A program made the translations under genes and the position numbers. DNA of 64,000 bases from Peteryoungia rhizophila (lineage in GTDB: Bacteria > Pseudomonadota > Alphaproteobacteria > Rhizobiales > Rhizobiaceae), in assembly GCF_004912145.1 (NCBI RefSeq), contig NZ_STGT01000001.1, positions 558,001 to 622,000 on the forward strand, in the 5' to 3' direction. Position 1 is the first letter of the stretch. Each line of letters opens with the position of its first letter. Positions 1 to 8,343 of the stretch are shown in pieces. The notes beneath the pieces were generated by a model that ran no database searches, had not been told where the DNA came from, and saw only the letters and a list, made by a program, of their open reading frames with translations.

Positions 1-562
1 CAAGCCGGTCACGCTCTGGGTCAGCGAGCATTATACGCGTGCAGCACCCGGCGGCACGGGCGCTGCCAAGTGCGGCGGCAATTATGCGGCGAGCCTTCTC
101 GCCCAGAAGGAAGCGGCCGACCGCGGCTGCGACCAGGTCGTCTTCCTCGATGCCGCCGAGCACAAGTGGATCGAAGAGCTGGGCGGCATGAACGTCTTCT
201 TCGTCATGGATGACAATACCGTGGTCACGCCGCCGCTCTCGGGCACTATCCTGCCCGGCATCACGCGCAACTCGATCATCAAGCTTGCCAATGAGAATGG
301 CTTGAAGGTCGTCGAGCGTCCCTACTCCTTCGACGAGTGGATGGATGATGCGCGCAGCGGCAAGCTGCGTGAGGCCTTCGCCTGCGGTACGGCGGCCGTC
401 GTCGCCGCTATCGGAACCGTACGCCATCCGGGCGGTGAATTCGTCATCGGCAATGCCGGCATCGGCATCGAAACGGAAAAGCTGCGCAACCAGCTGACCG
501 GCATCCAGCGCGGCTCCGTCGCCGACACGCATGGCTGGGTGAAGGAAGTGGCCCGCGCCTGA
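1..562 (+). CDS. ilvE: Branched-chain amino acid aminotransferase, 3' part
   Basis: Open from the window edge (codons run from base 2), so only about 186 C-terminal residues are present. The enzyme is a PLP-dependent fold-type IV transaminase that interconverts leucine, isoleucine and valine with their 2-oxo acids, using glutamate/2-oxoglutarate, in the cytoplasm. Visible family marks are the AAKCGGNYAAS stretch near the window start, EELGGMNVFFV, a PLSGTILPGITR segment that contributes to the PLP/substrate site, and a late GTAAVV loop. The PLP lysine would lie upstream of the window and cannot be checked. The stop is TGA at 560-562, followed by a probable hairpin terminator. I judge the family by motif; distinction from D-amino-acid transaminase rests on the GGMN and GGNYAAS signatures. 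Confidence 0.93.
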   Translation, partial: KPVTLWVSEHYTRAAPGGTGAAKCGGNYAASLLAQKEAADRGCDQVVFLDAAEHKWIEELGGMNVFFVMDDNTVVTPPLSGTILPGITRNSIIKLANENGLKVVERPYSFDEWMDDARSGKLREAFACGTAAVVAAIGTVRHPGGEFVIGNAGIGIETEKLRNQLTGIQRGSVADTHGWVKEVARA

Positions 563-590
563 GCGAGCAGCGGAGGCTCAAGGCTTCAGG

Positions 591-620
591 ACCCCGTCAC
601 GACAGCGCGGCGGGGTTTTT
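591..620 (+). terminator. Probable rho-independent terminator of ilvE
   Basis: ACCCCG (591-596) pairs with CGGGGT (611-616) around a 14-nt loop and runs into a short T tract (TTTTT, 616-620), 28 bp after the ilvE stop. The stem is short, so efficiency is uncertain. Confidence 0.6.
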
Positions 621-666
621 CGTTTCCCAGGGAGCAGAGGACCGGCTCCCGCTCGACCGTCGCGCC

Positions 667-969
667 CTATGCTTGCGATCGGCGAGAGACGCGCGGATCG
701 AGGAGGTTGCTCACTGCCGCCGTTCGCCAATTGCGGATGCGGGCGCCGACACGATCGTCCCTGCGCCAGACGACTTGGGCATGCAGGACATCGAAACGAT
801 CGCTGTACATGATGAAATGCTCGGCTGGATCGAGCCGGAGGTCTTCGGCGAGAACCAGCCTTATTCCCCTGGGGCTCCAGTCGGAGATCCAGCCGCGGAA
901 ATGACAGCCGAACAGGAGGATGAGCGAGTTCGCTTCGCATGACTGACGCACAAAATCTCGACGCTCCAT
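667..969 (-). CDS. Small PilZ-domain protein
   Basis: A 100-residue protein that is essentially a single PilZ domain. The two c-di-GMP motifs are visible: RxxxR at residues 4-8 (RDFVR) and D-x-S-x-x-G at about 30-35 (DWSPRG), followed by the beta-barrel pattern ending VVWRRDDRVGARI. Rhizobia carry many such one-domain PilZ proteins; they are thought to sense c-di-GMP and act on motility, exopolysaccharide or other targets, but no partner is evident here. The ATG start is supported by a GGAGG about 5 nt upstream on the minus strand. It stands alone, convergent with ilvE. Binding activity is inferred from motifs only. Confidence 0.75.
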   Translation of the reverse strand: MERRDFVRQSCEANSLILLFGCHFRGWISDWSPRGIRLVLAEDLRLDPAEHFIMYSDRFDVLHAQVVWRRDDRVGARIRNWRTAAVSNLLDPRVSRRSQA

Positions 970-1287
970 CAGACCTCCGCTGGGCAGGCGGCAGTCAGAG
1001 CATCAATTTCGGAAGCGGCAAAGCCTGGATTGTGGGAGTTGTTGCCATCGGGTTAATGGCTTCGGTCGCATTTTATGGAACGTGGCGCAGACAGAGACGC
1101 CAGGTCCGGCATAGGATTTTCACCCCTGACCTTGCCGGATTCCGCCCGCCAGCCGTCGTGATTCCAGGCGACCCAAAACCGGCCTTGCTCTGCGCTATCG
1201 CGATGGATCATTGAAATGGAGAGCTAATTTTTCTGCATGGCGGGCAACCGAGGGGCACTCCAGCCTGTGAATACAGGTGCGTAGCCA
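970..1287. other. Intergenic stretch, no supported gene
   Basis: About 320 bp between the PilZ gene start and the broken gene's end. A plus-strand ORF (939-1214, 91 codons, one hydrophobic stretch) begins inside the PilZ gene and covers its ribosome binding site; I recognise no family in it and did not call it. No hairpin, tRNA or repeat stands out. Confidence 0.5.
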
Positions 1288-1821
1288 TCAGTTTGCATCA
1301 ATAAGGCCGTTCAAACCGCGACTCAGGTCAGATGGTGAAAGATTGGCAACTTTCCTGACAACATTGGCAAGTTCGTATGCTTTCTTACCTGCTGATCTAG
1401 CGGCATCCTCAATATCGAATGGATTGTTTTCGAAGTGCTGTGCGTATCGGGCCTGGGCAGCCAACGCCTCACACTCGTTCAGGAAGTTCATGAGTCGATA
1501 CGCTAGTTTTGGATCGATCGATTCCCAATTTATATCAGCCGGTTACGCCAGAGGCTCGGGCAGAGTTATGCCGAGGGGGTCTTTGGTCTGAGCATAGTGC
1601 GCGGCTGCCGCTTTAAGCGCCTCTGCACAACTTATCGCATACGCATCAAGGGTGACTGCGACCCTGATACAAAGATAAGCTTTTTCCCGTTTTGACCGAG
1701 TATATGTTCGAGTTAAGTCACCAATCCACGTCAAAAGTGATGACGCAAATGCAGATATCACGCCCGTTCCGATGATGGCGAGTATGATCTCTTTCGTGCT
1801 CCAGATCGAGTCGTCAGGCAA
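1288..1821 (-). pseudogene. Small membrane-anchored hypothetical protein, broken by an in-frame TAA
   Basis: Two stretches lie in the same reading frame and read as one protein of about 177 residues split by a single in-frame TAA (minus-strand codon at 1545-1543). The N-terminal part (93 codons including the stop) starts with TTG at 1821 after an AGGGTGA-like site and has one membrane segment at about residues 12-32. The text across the stop (LGITLPEPLA, stop, PADINWESIDPKLAYRLMNF) reads as continuous protein, with the ID-x-x-L-x-YR pattern seen in hypothetical proteins of this kind. The remainder is helical (ECEALAAQARYAQ, then ARSAGKKAYELANVV). The simplest reading is a nonsense mutation, possibly CAA to TAA. 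Alternatives are a sequencing error, readthrough, or a second start at ATG 1491. Function is unknown. Confidence 0.6.
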
Positions 1822-1946
1822 TATTTCACCCTAGGCTACATGCCAAGACCGGCATGGAATTGAAGGAACGCCACGCCGAAAAAGGTCTCTGAAACTCAGA
1901 CGCTCCTGAAAGCTCAATGATTATGAGTACTTATCAGGGAGAGAAA

Positions 1947-2023
1947 TGGTACGGTTGGGGGGAATTGAACCTCCGACCTCAGGTGCCACAAACCTGCGCT
2001 CTAACCAACTGAGCTACAACCGC
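1947..2023 (-). tRNA. tRNA-His (GTG anticodon)
   Basis: A full cloverleaf on the minus strand: acceptor GCGGTTG with CAACCGT, D arm with GTTGGTTAGAGC, anticodon stem CAGGT/ACCTG with loop TTGTGGC (anticodon GTG), T arm with GGTTCAATTCC, and an encoded CCA at 1949-1947. The base before position 1 is T, so no G-1 is templated, and the discriminator is A73 with a G1:T72 pair. That arrangement is known for alphaproteobacterial tRNA-His, whose histidyl-tRNA synthetase does not rely on G-1. It lies between the broken gene and the phasin gene. Confidence 0.95.
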
Positions 2024-2121
2024 ACATGACCGCGTCGCTGACGCCGTCGAGGGGTCACATACGAGCAGATGGATTTTTTTTCAAGCCCTTTCTGCGCATC
2101 GCGTGAAAAGGCTCGGGATAG

Positions 2122-2148
2122 AAAAAAGGCCGGGCTAGACGCCCGGCC
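2122..2148 (-). terminator. Strong rho-independent terminator of the phasin gene
   Basis: GGCCGGGC (2128-2135) and GCCCGGCC (2141-2148) form an 8-bp GC stem around a 5-nt loop. On the minus strand it is followed directly by six T residues (2127-2122), about 40 bp past the phasin stop. Confidence 0.92.
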
Positions 2149-2186
2149 CAAGATCCTTGGGAGGATTGACTGGTCGCGTCGCGCGA

Positions 2187-2627
2187 TCAGGCGACCTTCA
2201 GCGAGGTCATGACCTTTTCAGCGGCTTCCTTGCCCGGCTTCGTCACGGTCTCGGTCACCTTCTTGGCGGTTTCCTGAATGGACTTGGCGTGCTCGATCGT
2301 CACTTCGGCCTGCTTGCGGATGAAAGCAGTCTGCAGTTCGACGAGTTCGGCAACCGACTTCACGCCGAGGAGCGCTTCCATATGGGACAGCGAAAGTTCG
2401 GCATTGGTGCGCATGGCGTCGATGGCCTTGAGGCCGAGTTCGACCGTGCCGGCCTGGGCCGTCTGGACAGTCGCTTCCACGGTCTTCGTGGCTTCTTCGG
2501 TCGCGGTCTTCATCTTGGCATAGGCTTCCTTCGACTGGGCTGCGCCCTTTTCGGCGAAGTCACGGAAGCTTTCCTGCATCTTCGAAGGGTCGAATGTCGA
2601 GAAAGAGAACATATCCTTGGTATTCAT
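2187..2627 (-). CDS. Phasin (PHA granule-associated protein)
   Basis: A 146-residue, Lys/Glu/Ala-rich, almost wholly helical protein with the Phasin_2-type pattern: amphipathic heptads from about residue 20 to 140, including SHMEALLGVKSVAELVELQ, then RKQAEVTIEHAKSIQE. Phasins coat polyhydroxybutyrate granules and set their size and number. The ATG at 2627 was chosen over an earlier in-frame start because it follows AGGAAA and matches the usual phasin N-terminus. It is followed by a strong terminator, so it is monocistronic. Upstream (2701-2736) sit TGCA-rich palindromes that could bind a PhaR-type repressor. The acetoacetyl-CoA synthetase 10 kb away also belongs to the PHB cycle. In S. meliloti the matching position holds a phasin beside cbrA (from memory). 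Confidence 0.88.
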   Translation of the reverse strand: MNTKDMFSFSTFDPSKMQESFRDFAEKGAAQSKEAYAKMKTATEEATKTVEATVQTAQAGTVELGLKAIDAMRTNAELSLSHMEALLGVKSVAELVELQTAFIRKQAEVTIEHAKSIQETAKKVTETVTKPGKEAAEKVMTSLKVA

Positions 2628-2700
2628 GATGCATTTCCTCTTGTCACGGGATCCTTGGTGACCCCTCATGTTTCGTTCATGAACCCCATATAGCACCTGT

Positions 2701-2736
2701 TATTGTGCATTGCAATATCATTGTGCACTGCACAAT
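2701..2736. promoter_or_regulatory. TGCA-rich palindromes upstream of phasin (possible PhaR site)
   Basis: A perfect odd palindrome at 2720-2736 (ATTGTGCA, C, TGCACAAT) sits beside a related TATTGTGCATTGCAATA at 2701-2717. Both contain TTGTGCANTGCA, 75-110 bp before the phasin ATG. TGC-rich sites of this type are reported for the phasin/PHB repressor PhaR in Rhodobacter and Paracoccus. Assignment to PhaR is inference. Confidence 0.55.
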
Positions 2737-2826
2737 TAGATTTTCTGCATGTTGATAATCCAGCCGGATTAACCTTATCGACCGAAAGGCGTCCCATTTT
2801 CTGGACCCAAGGGCACTGCCTAGCTA

Positions 2827-2841
2827 TTAAAAATCTGTTAA
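2827..2841. promoter_or_regulatory. CtrA-type box (TTAA-N7-TTAA) before cbrA
   Basis: TTAA at 2827-2830 and TTAA at 2838-2841 are separated by exactly 7 nt, matching the core CtrA consensus of alphaproteobacteria. It lies 35 bp before the cbrA ATG. CbrA-type kinases influence CtrA activity, so a feedback site is plausible but not shown. Confidence 0.5.
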
Positions 2842-2875
2842 TTTACTCGCAGGCCATGAAGTGCAGGTCCCCAAT

Positions 2876-5800
2876 ATGCCCGCTCAATATCCGTTCATCG
2901 ACGTCGCAGTGCACGACCTCATCCGCCCGCGCCTTGCGCGTGGCGAAGCGCTCGTGCTGTTTGCGCCGGGACTGGAGCGGGTGCTCTGGTGCAATGGCGC
3001 AGGCGCGCGCTTCTTCGGGGCTGCCTCGATCTACGACTTCCTGGAGGATGGCCCTCAGCGCGGCGACATTACCTTCCGGCAGATCGAGACGGCGGCGCGG
3101 CAGCTGGCCAATGTCGGTGACAGCCGCAACCTGATGCTGCGCATCACGTCCGGCTTCCAGAAAGTGCCTGTCACGGCGGCTGCGGAATGTATCGAGGTGC
3201 GCCGCGGCGAACCGGTGATCCTGCTCGCCGTACCCCCGATCAAGCCGTCCAGCGGAAACGTGCGCCAACTCGCTCTCGACCTGATGAGCGGTTTCGACGA
3301 TCCGGACACGCATATGGCCGTGCTCGATGGCGAAGGCAGCGTCGTTGCGAATTCCGAGGGTTTCCCCGGCCTCGGCATGACGCCGCAGACTGCCCGCATG
3401 CTGGTCAATTTCGTCGACGCGGATGCCGATCGGCTGGTCAAGCGGCCGATCCCGACCGCGCTCGGCCAGCTGCCAGCGGCTATCGGCAAGATTTCGGATG
3501 AGCCGGCCCTGTACTTGCTCTTCGCGGTCGAGACCATTCTCGGCCAGATGGATCCGAGTGACGATTTTGCCGAGGAAGACGATGCCGATCTGCCCACGGC
3601 TATCGCGGAGCCCGTTCGTTCCGACGACACGGTCGAGGACGTGATCGATACCGAGGCGGCTGCCTCAGAGCCCGAATTGGCGATCGAAGGCGAGGACATG
3701 CCCTCGTCCGCTGCTCCGTTCGAAAGCGTGATTGCGGCGATCGGCGACATCGAAGAGATCGAGCCGGAGACGGACGAACTGAACGAAAGCGACGACGTCG
3801 AGGAGACGCCGGTCGTCGAGGTTGTCGAAGCGGATGAAGATCTGACCGAGGCTGATCTCATCCCGGCTATGGACGAACACGAACTCGTCGTCGAGACGGC
3901 CATGACAGGGATCGAGGAGACACCGGCCGAAGAGGCAACGGTCGCCGAGGATGAACCGGTCGCTGCAGTGGCGGCTCCTCTTCCGACGCCAGAGATCGCT
4001 TCGACGGCCGAGCGCTTCGTCTTCAGCCAGGACCGCCGCGCGACCCGCTTCGTCTGGAAGATCGACGCCGAAGGCCGTTTCAGCGAGGTCTCCTCCGAAT
4101 TCGCCCAGGCCGTCGGGCCGCGGGCGGCCGATATCAACGGCGTTGCCTTCTCCGACTTGGCAGCCCTCTTCAACCTCGATCCGGAAGGCAAGATCGGCGA
4201 TCTCCTGAAGAAGCGGGATACCTGGTCCGGCAAGACGATCTATTGGCCGGTCGAAGGCACGCGGCTGGTCGTCCCGGTCGATCTCGCGGCGCTTCCGACC
4301 TATACCCGCAATCGCGACTTCGATGGTTTCCGCGGGTTTGGCATCGTGCGGGTCGCCGACGCGCTAGAGGACCCGGACGCGATCGGCATGACCTTCGTGC
4401 GCGAAGAGCCGATCGTTGAAGACCTGACCGAGCCAGAGATGAAAATCACCAGCGATCCCGACGAGGATCTGGTCGAGTTCCTGACCGAGCTCAGCGAAGG
4501 CGAGAGCCATCCGCCGGAAGACTTTGTCGAAGAACAGATCGCCGAGACCGGCGAGGATGTACTCGACGCAATGCTGCATCCCGACGAGGACGAAGCTGAG
4601 GCGCCTGACTTGGAAGCCGAGGCCAGCGATTTTGCACCTGTCGCCGACGAGGATGCGCCCGCGCCGCAGCCGGCCGGCTTCGAGCCGCCGGTGCTGCGGA
4701 TCATGGAGCCGCACAAGCCGAGCCTGCCCGACAAGGTCGTGCAGTTGCAGGATCATCGCGCTCGCCAGCGCGACGCTCTGACGCCGGGTGAACAGGCGGC
4801 TTTCCAGGAGATCGCGCGCAAGCTCGACCCGCTTGGCCTGCGCGCCAAGGTCGAACAATCACTCACGCCATCCGAGCCGCCCGTGCTGCGGACCGAAACC
4901 CTCACGCCTGCCCCCAAGGCACAGGAACCAGTGGAACCCGCGTCCCCGGTTGAAGCCGTCGAGCCGCCTGCATCGCAGCCGGGTTTCGAGGTCACCCTGC
5001 CGGAACTGCCGAGCGAACGTCCGGCCGGCAAACGAGAACGCAGCCTGACCGCCGAGATCGTAGACCTGATGCCGGTCGCCCTGCTCGTGCATGTCGGTGA
5101 CAGACTGATCCATGCCAATCCGGAATTCTTCAGCCTGACGGGCTACAAGACGCTCGGCGAGCTCGATGAGGCCGGCGGCCTCGACACGCTCATCCAGCGG
5201 CAGGATCTCGAAACCCCCGGCGACGAAGCGGGACAGGTCGTCGCCCTTTGCGCCGACGACCTGTTGCTGCCGGTGACGGCACGCCTGCAATCGGTGCGCT
5301 TCGAGGAGACGAGTGCGCTGATGCTGGCGCTGATCGCTCAGCCGCAAGAACTTCCCCGTCAGGAAATCTCGCCGGAGCCTCCGGCTGCCGTGCCGGCCCC
5401 GGTCACGACGCCGGCCCAGGCCTCCGAGCTCGCCCGCCTCAAGGTGGAAGCCGAGGAACTGCGCTCCATCTTGGAAACCGCGACCGACGGCGTCGTGATC
5501 CTCGATTCAGACGGCGACATCCGGTCGATGAACCGGGCTGCGAGCGCGCTGTTCAACTTCGACGACATGGAGACGCGCGGCAAACCCTTCGTCATGCTGT
5601 TTGCCCATGAAAGCCAGAAGTCGATCCTCGACTATCTCAACGGGCTCTCGGGCCATGGCGTCGCCAGCGTGCTCAACGACGGGCGCGAAGTGATCGGTCG
5701 CGAAGCCTCCGGCGGCTTTCTGCCGATGTTCATGACGATCGGGAAGCTCAATTCCTCGAACGGATATTGCGCCGTTATCCGCGACATCACCCAGTGGAAG

Positions 5801-6559
5801 CGGACCGAGGAGGAGTTGCGCAACGCCAAGCGCGCGGCCGAAACGGCGAATGCCCACAAGACCGACTTCCTCGCCCGCGTCAGCCACGAGATCCGCACGC
5901 CGCTCAACGCGATCATCGGCTTTGCCGACATGATGGCAAACGAGCATTTCGGGCCCGTCGGTCATCCGCGCTACGGCGAATATGCCCATGACATCGTGCG
6001 CTCGGGCCGACACGTGCTCGACATCGTCAACGACCTGCTCGATATCTCCAAGATCGAAGCCGGAGAAATGGAGCTCGACTTCTCCTCCGTCGGGTTGAAC
6101 GAGATGGTGCAGGCGGCGGTCTCGATCGTGCAGCCGCAGGCGAACGGCCAGCGGGTGATCATCCGGACTGCGCTCTCGCAGGCCGTGCCGAATGTCGTGG
6201 CCGACGGGCGCTCGATCAAGCAGATCGTGCTCAACATTCTCGCCAATGCGATCCGCTTTACGCCCTCGGGCGGACAGATCATCGTTTCCACGGCCTATGA
6301 GCCGAACGGCAGCGTGGTGCTCCGCATCCGCGATACCGGTGTGGGCATGTCACGCAGCGAGCTCGAGCAGGCGATGAAACCCTTCCGTCAGGTCTCGACC
6401 GGCACGCCGCGCAGCCGGGGCGACGGCACCGGTCTCGGCCTGCCGCTGACCAAGGCCATGGTCGATGCCAACCGGGCACAGTTCGCCATCTCCTCGACGC
6501 CGAACGAAGGCACTCTGGTCGAGGTGATGTTCCCCTCTCCGCGCGTGCTGGCTGATTGA
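2876..6559 (+). CDS. cbrA: Soluble multi-PAS sensor histidine kinase, CbrA-like (PleC/DivJ/PdhS family)
   Basis: A 1227-residue kinase with no obvious membrane segment, hence cytoplasmic. Residue numbers here count from a GTG at 2861; subtract 5 for the preferred ATG at 2876, which has an AGG 8 nt upstream. Order: N-terminal sensory region (1-220), a long Asp/Glu-rich low-complexity linker (about 225-375), a PAS-like segment (about 385-500), another acidic linker, a PAS around 730-840, a canonical PAS at about 865-985 (TATDGVVILDSDGDI), then HisKA with SHEIRTPLNAIIGF (phospho-acceptor about H1009) and an HATPase with N-box N1125/N1129, G1 DTGVGM (about 1158) and G2 GTGLGL (about 1189). No receiver domain is present. 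S. meliloti CbrA controls cell-cycle, motility and exopolysaccharide outputs through DivK/CtrA, and its gene also sits between a phasin gene and acsA2 (from memory). The exact name is an orthology guess; the kinase call is firm. Confidence 0.82.
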   Translation: MPAQYPFIDVAVHDLIRPRLARGEALVLFAPGLERVLWCNGAGARFFGAASIYDFLEDGPQRGDITFRQIETAARQLANVGDSRNLMLRITSGFQKVPVTAAAECIEVRRGEPVILLAVPPIKPSSGNVRQLALDLMSGFDDPDTHMAVLDGEGSVVANSEGFPGLGMTPQTARMLVNFVDADADRLVKRPIPTALGQLPAAIGKISDEPALYLLFAVETILGQMDPSDDFAEEDDADLPTAIAEPVRSDDTVEDVIDTEAAASEPELAIEGEDMPSSAAPFESVIAAIGDIEEIEPETDELNESDDVEETPVVEVVEADEDLTEADLIPAMDEHELVVETAMTGIEETPAEEATVAEDEPVAAVAAPLPTPEIASTAERFVFSQDRRATRFVWKIDAEGRFSEVSSEFAQAVGPRAADINGVAFSDLAALFNLDPEGKIGDLLKKRDTWSGKTIYWPVEGTRLVVPVDLAALPTYTRNRDFDGFRGFGIVRVADALEDPDAIGMTFVREEPIVEDLTEPEMKITSDPDEDLVEFLTELSEGESHPPEDFVEEQIAETGEDVLDAMLHPDEDEAEAPDLEAEASDFAPVADEDAPAPQPAGFEPPVLRIMEPHKPSLPDKVVQLQDHRARQRDALTPGEQAAFQEIARKLDPLGLRAKVEQSLTPSEPPVLRTETLTPAPKAQEPVEPASPVEAVEPPASQPGFEVTLPELPSERPAGKRERSLTAEIVDLMPVALLVHVGDRLIHANPEFFSLTGYKTLGELDEAGGLDTLIQRQDLETPGDEAGQVVALCADDLLLPVTARLQSVRFEETSALMLALIAQPQELPRQEISPEPPAAVPAPVTTPAQASELARLKVEAEELRSILETATDGVVILDSDGDIRSMNRAASALFNFDDMETRGKPFVMLFAHESQKSILDYLNGLSGHGVASVLNDGREVIGREASGGFLPMFMTIGKLNSSNGYCAVIRDITQWKRTEEELRNAKRAAETANAHKTDFLARVSHEIRTPLNAIIGFADMMANEHFGPVGHPRYGEYAHDIVRSGRHVLDIVNDLLDISKIEAGEMELDFSSVGLNEMVQAAVSIVQPQANGQRVIIRTALSQAVPNVVADGRSIKQIVLNILANAIRFTPSGGQIIVSTAYEPNGSVVLRIRDTGVGMSRSELEQAMKPFRQVSTGTPRSRGDGTGLGLPLTKAMVDANRAQFAISSTPNEGTLVEVMFPSPRVLAD

Positions 6560-6580
6560 CGCCAGCGTGACGGCGGGGCC

Positions 6581-7600
6581 TCAGGCCTCCCGCGGCATGC
6601 TGATATCGAAAGCGGCGCCGGATCGGTGACTGCGATCGAGGCGGATGGAAGCGCCATGCGCCGCGAGCACCGCTTCGACGATCCTCAACCCCATGCCCGT
6701 GCCTCCTTCTGCCGCGCGCGTGGTGTAGAAGGGGCGGAAGGCCGCATCCGCAACGTCAGGGGAAATGCCAGAACCGTCGTCTTCGACACGGAGGCGCAGG
6801 GCGTCCGGGCCTTCCTCGATCGTGATATTCAGCTGCGTCGCGCCATGCTGAAGCGCGTTTTCCGCCAGGTTCTGGAGGGTGATGGTGGCGGCCTCTGCGG
6901 GCAGAGGGATCGACCGCGACCAGTCCCCTTCGCGGATCAGGCGCAGCCCCGGAAACCGGGCCGCGATCACCGTCATCGCCGAAGACAGTTCTGATTTGCC
7001 GGGGGCCACCGGTGCCTCGGCCTGGGCCAGTTCCCGCAGACGGATCAAGAGTCGGTCGAGGCGACGGGCGTCGGATACGATGTTGTCGAGGAAGCGCCGT
7101 CGCTGCGCCGGGGTCATCGACTCCCCTTCACTTTCGGCTTCCCGGAGCAATTCCGCAGCGCCGGCAATGGCAGTGAGTGGCGATTTCAGCTCGTGCGAGA
7201 CATGCGTCGCGAAGGTGCGGACATAATCCGTGCGCTCCACGAGGTCGCCGGCGAGATCGAAGATGCCCTGGGCCAAGGTCGCGACTTCCCGTGTACCGTA
7301 GCTTTCCAGCGGCCGGATCGCGTCGCGTCCATCTGCCGCGATCTCCCGGCTGCGCGCCACCAGCGCGTCGAGCGGCGCCTTGATGGCGCGGACCAGCACG
7401 AAGCCGATGATCACGGTGAAGGCGAGCACCACGCAAAGTGCGCCCAATTCCGTGCTGCTGAGCGGCTTGACCGTGATCGCTGCCGGGCGGAACCAGGCGA
7501 GCAGGAGAACGGGAAGTGCGAGGACCGTCAGGAGCAGTGAATAGATGACCAGCGCCAGTGGCGGTCGCCATTTCGGCACTATGACCAGCCGGTCTCTCAT
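6581..7600 (-). CDS. Sensor histidine kinase, CreC-like
   Basis: A 339-residue inner-membrane kinase: TM1 about 15-37, a very short periplasmic loop, TM2 about 51-71, HAMP about 72-125, HisKA with THVSHELKSPLTAIAG (H136), and an HATPase with G1 VEDDGSGI and G2 GGTGMGLRIVEA. The HELKSPLTAI motif is that of the OmpR-partner kinase group containing CreC. The tiny sensor loop suggests it senses a membrane or cytoplasmic cue rather than a periplasmic ligand. Its start overlaps the response-regulator stop by 4 bp (ATGA), so the two are translationally coupled. It is the last gene of a three-gene operon. The stimulus is unknown. Confidence 0.88.
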   Translation of the reverse strand: MRDRLVIVPKWRPPLALVIYSLLLTVLALPVLLLAWFRPAAITVKPLSSTELGALCVVLAFTVIIGFVLVRAIKAPLDALVARSREIAADGRDAIRPLESYGTREVATLAQGIFDLAGDLVERTDYVRTFATHVSHELKSPLTAIAGAAELLREAESEGESMTPAQRRRFLDNIVSDARRLDRLLIRLRELAQAEAPVAPGKSELSSAMTVIAARFPGLRLIREGDWSRSIPLPAEAATITLQNLAENALQHGATQLNITIEEGPDALRLRVEDDGSGISPDVADAAFRPFYTTRAAEGGTGMGLRIVEAVLAAHGASIRLDRSHRSGAAFDISMPREA

Positions 7601-8295
7601 GACGCCATGCCCGCCTGGTGAAAGCGGAAGCCGACCCCGTGCACCGTCGTGACAACAGGCTCGCGGGAGACTTCGGCGAACTTCGCGCGAATATTGCGGA
7701 TATGGCTGTCGATGGTGCGGTCCGAGACGTGAACGCCCGGATGGTAGGCCGCCTGCATCAGCTGTTCGCGGGTGAAGACCATGGTCGGCCGGCTCATCAG
7801 GGCGTCGAGGATCGCGAATTCGAGTGCGGTCAACTGAAGCGAATGCGCGGCCAAGGCTACGGAACGGGCGGCGCGGTCCAGGACTACGTCTCCCACGGAA
7901 AGCACGCCCGCCTGGTCGCCCGGCATCGCGCCGGCACCGGTCCGTTTTAGGATCGCGCGGATACGTGCCACCAATTCACGCGGGCTGAAGGGTTTCGTCA
8001 CATAGTCGTCGCCGCCCATTTCCAGCCCGAGGATGCGGTCGATCTCCTCGTCGCGGGCCGAGAGGAAGAGGATCGGCAAGGCCGAGGTCTTGCGGATTTC
8101 CCGGCAGACCTCCAGGCCATCGATATCCGGCAGGCCGACATCCAGGACGACGAGATCGAGCCGGCCCCGGCGAAAGGCGGTGACGGCTTCGGTCCCGGAC
8201 CGGGCGACCACAGGGCGCATGCCGGCACGCTCGATCGCAAAGCAGATCACGTCGCGGATATGCGGCTCATCGTCGACTACCAGTATCTGCTGCAT
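7597..8295 (-). CDS. OmpR-family response regulator, CreB-like
   Basis: A 232-residue regulator: receiver domain 1-120 with acidic pair D8/D9, phospho-acceptor D52 (VVLDVGLPD) and K101 (YVTKPFSP), then a winged-helix Trans_reg_C domain ending SHIRNIRAKFAEV and VHGVGFRF. The ATG at 8295 follows GGGGAGG; a longer in-frame ORF upstream lacks receiver homology. It is the middle gene of DUF4173 - regulator - kinase, 48 bp after the first gene and overlapping the kinase by 4 bp. Three TGCAG repeats at 11-bp steps about 190 bp upstream of the operon have the geometry of sites for this regulator family, so autoregulation is plausible. Confidence 0.9.
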   Translation of the reverse strand: MQQILVVDDEPHIRDVICFAIERAGMRPVVARSGTEAVTAFRRGRLDLVVLDVGLPDIDGLEVCREIRKTSALPILFLSARDEEIDRILGLEMGGDDYVTKPFSPRELVARIRAILKRTGAGAMPGDQAGVLSVGDVVLDRAARSVALAAHSLQLTALEFAILDALMSRPTMVFTREQLMQAAYHPGVHVSDRTIDSHIRNIRAKFAEVSREPVVTTVHGVGFRFHQAGMAS

Positions 8296-8343
8296 GCGCC
8301 TCCCCTTGTCCCGCTCGGTCGCACCGGGCATGTTTTGCGTCTC

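Noticed and set aside
939..1214. Plus-strand ORF of 91 codons with a hydrophobic stretch
   Set aside because: It starts inside the PilZ gene and covers that gene's ribosome binding site; no family and no clear Shine-Dalgarno.
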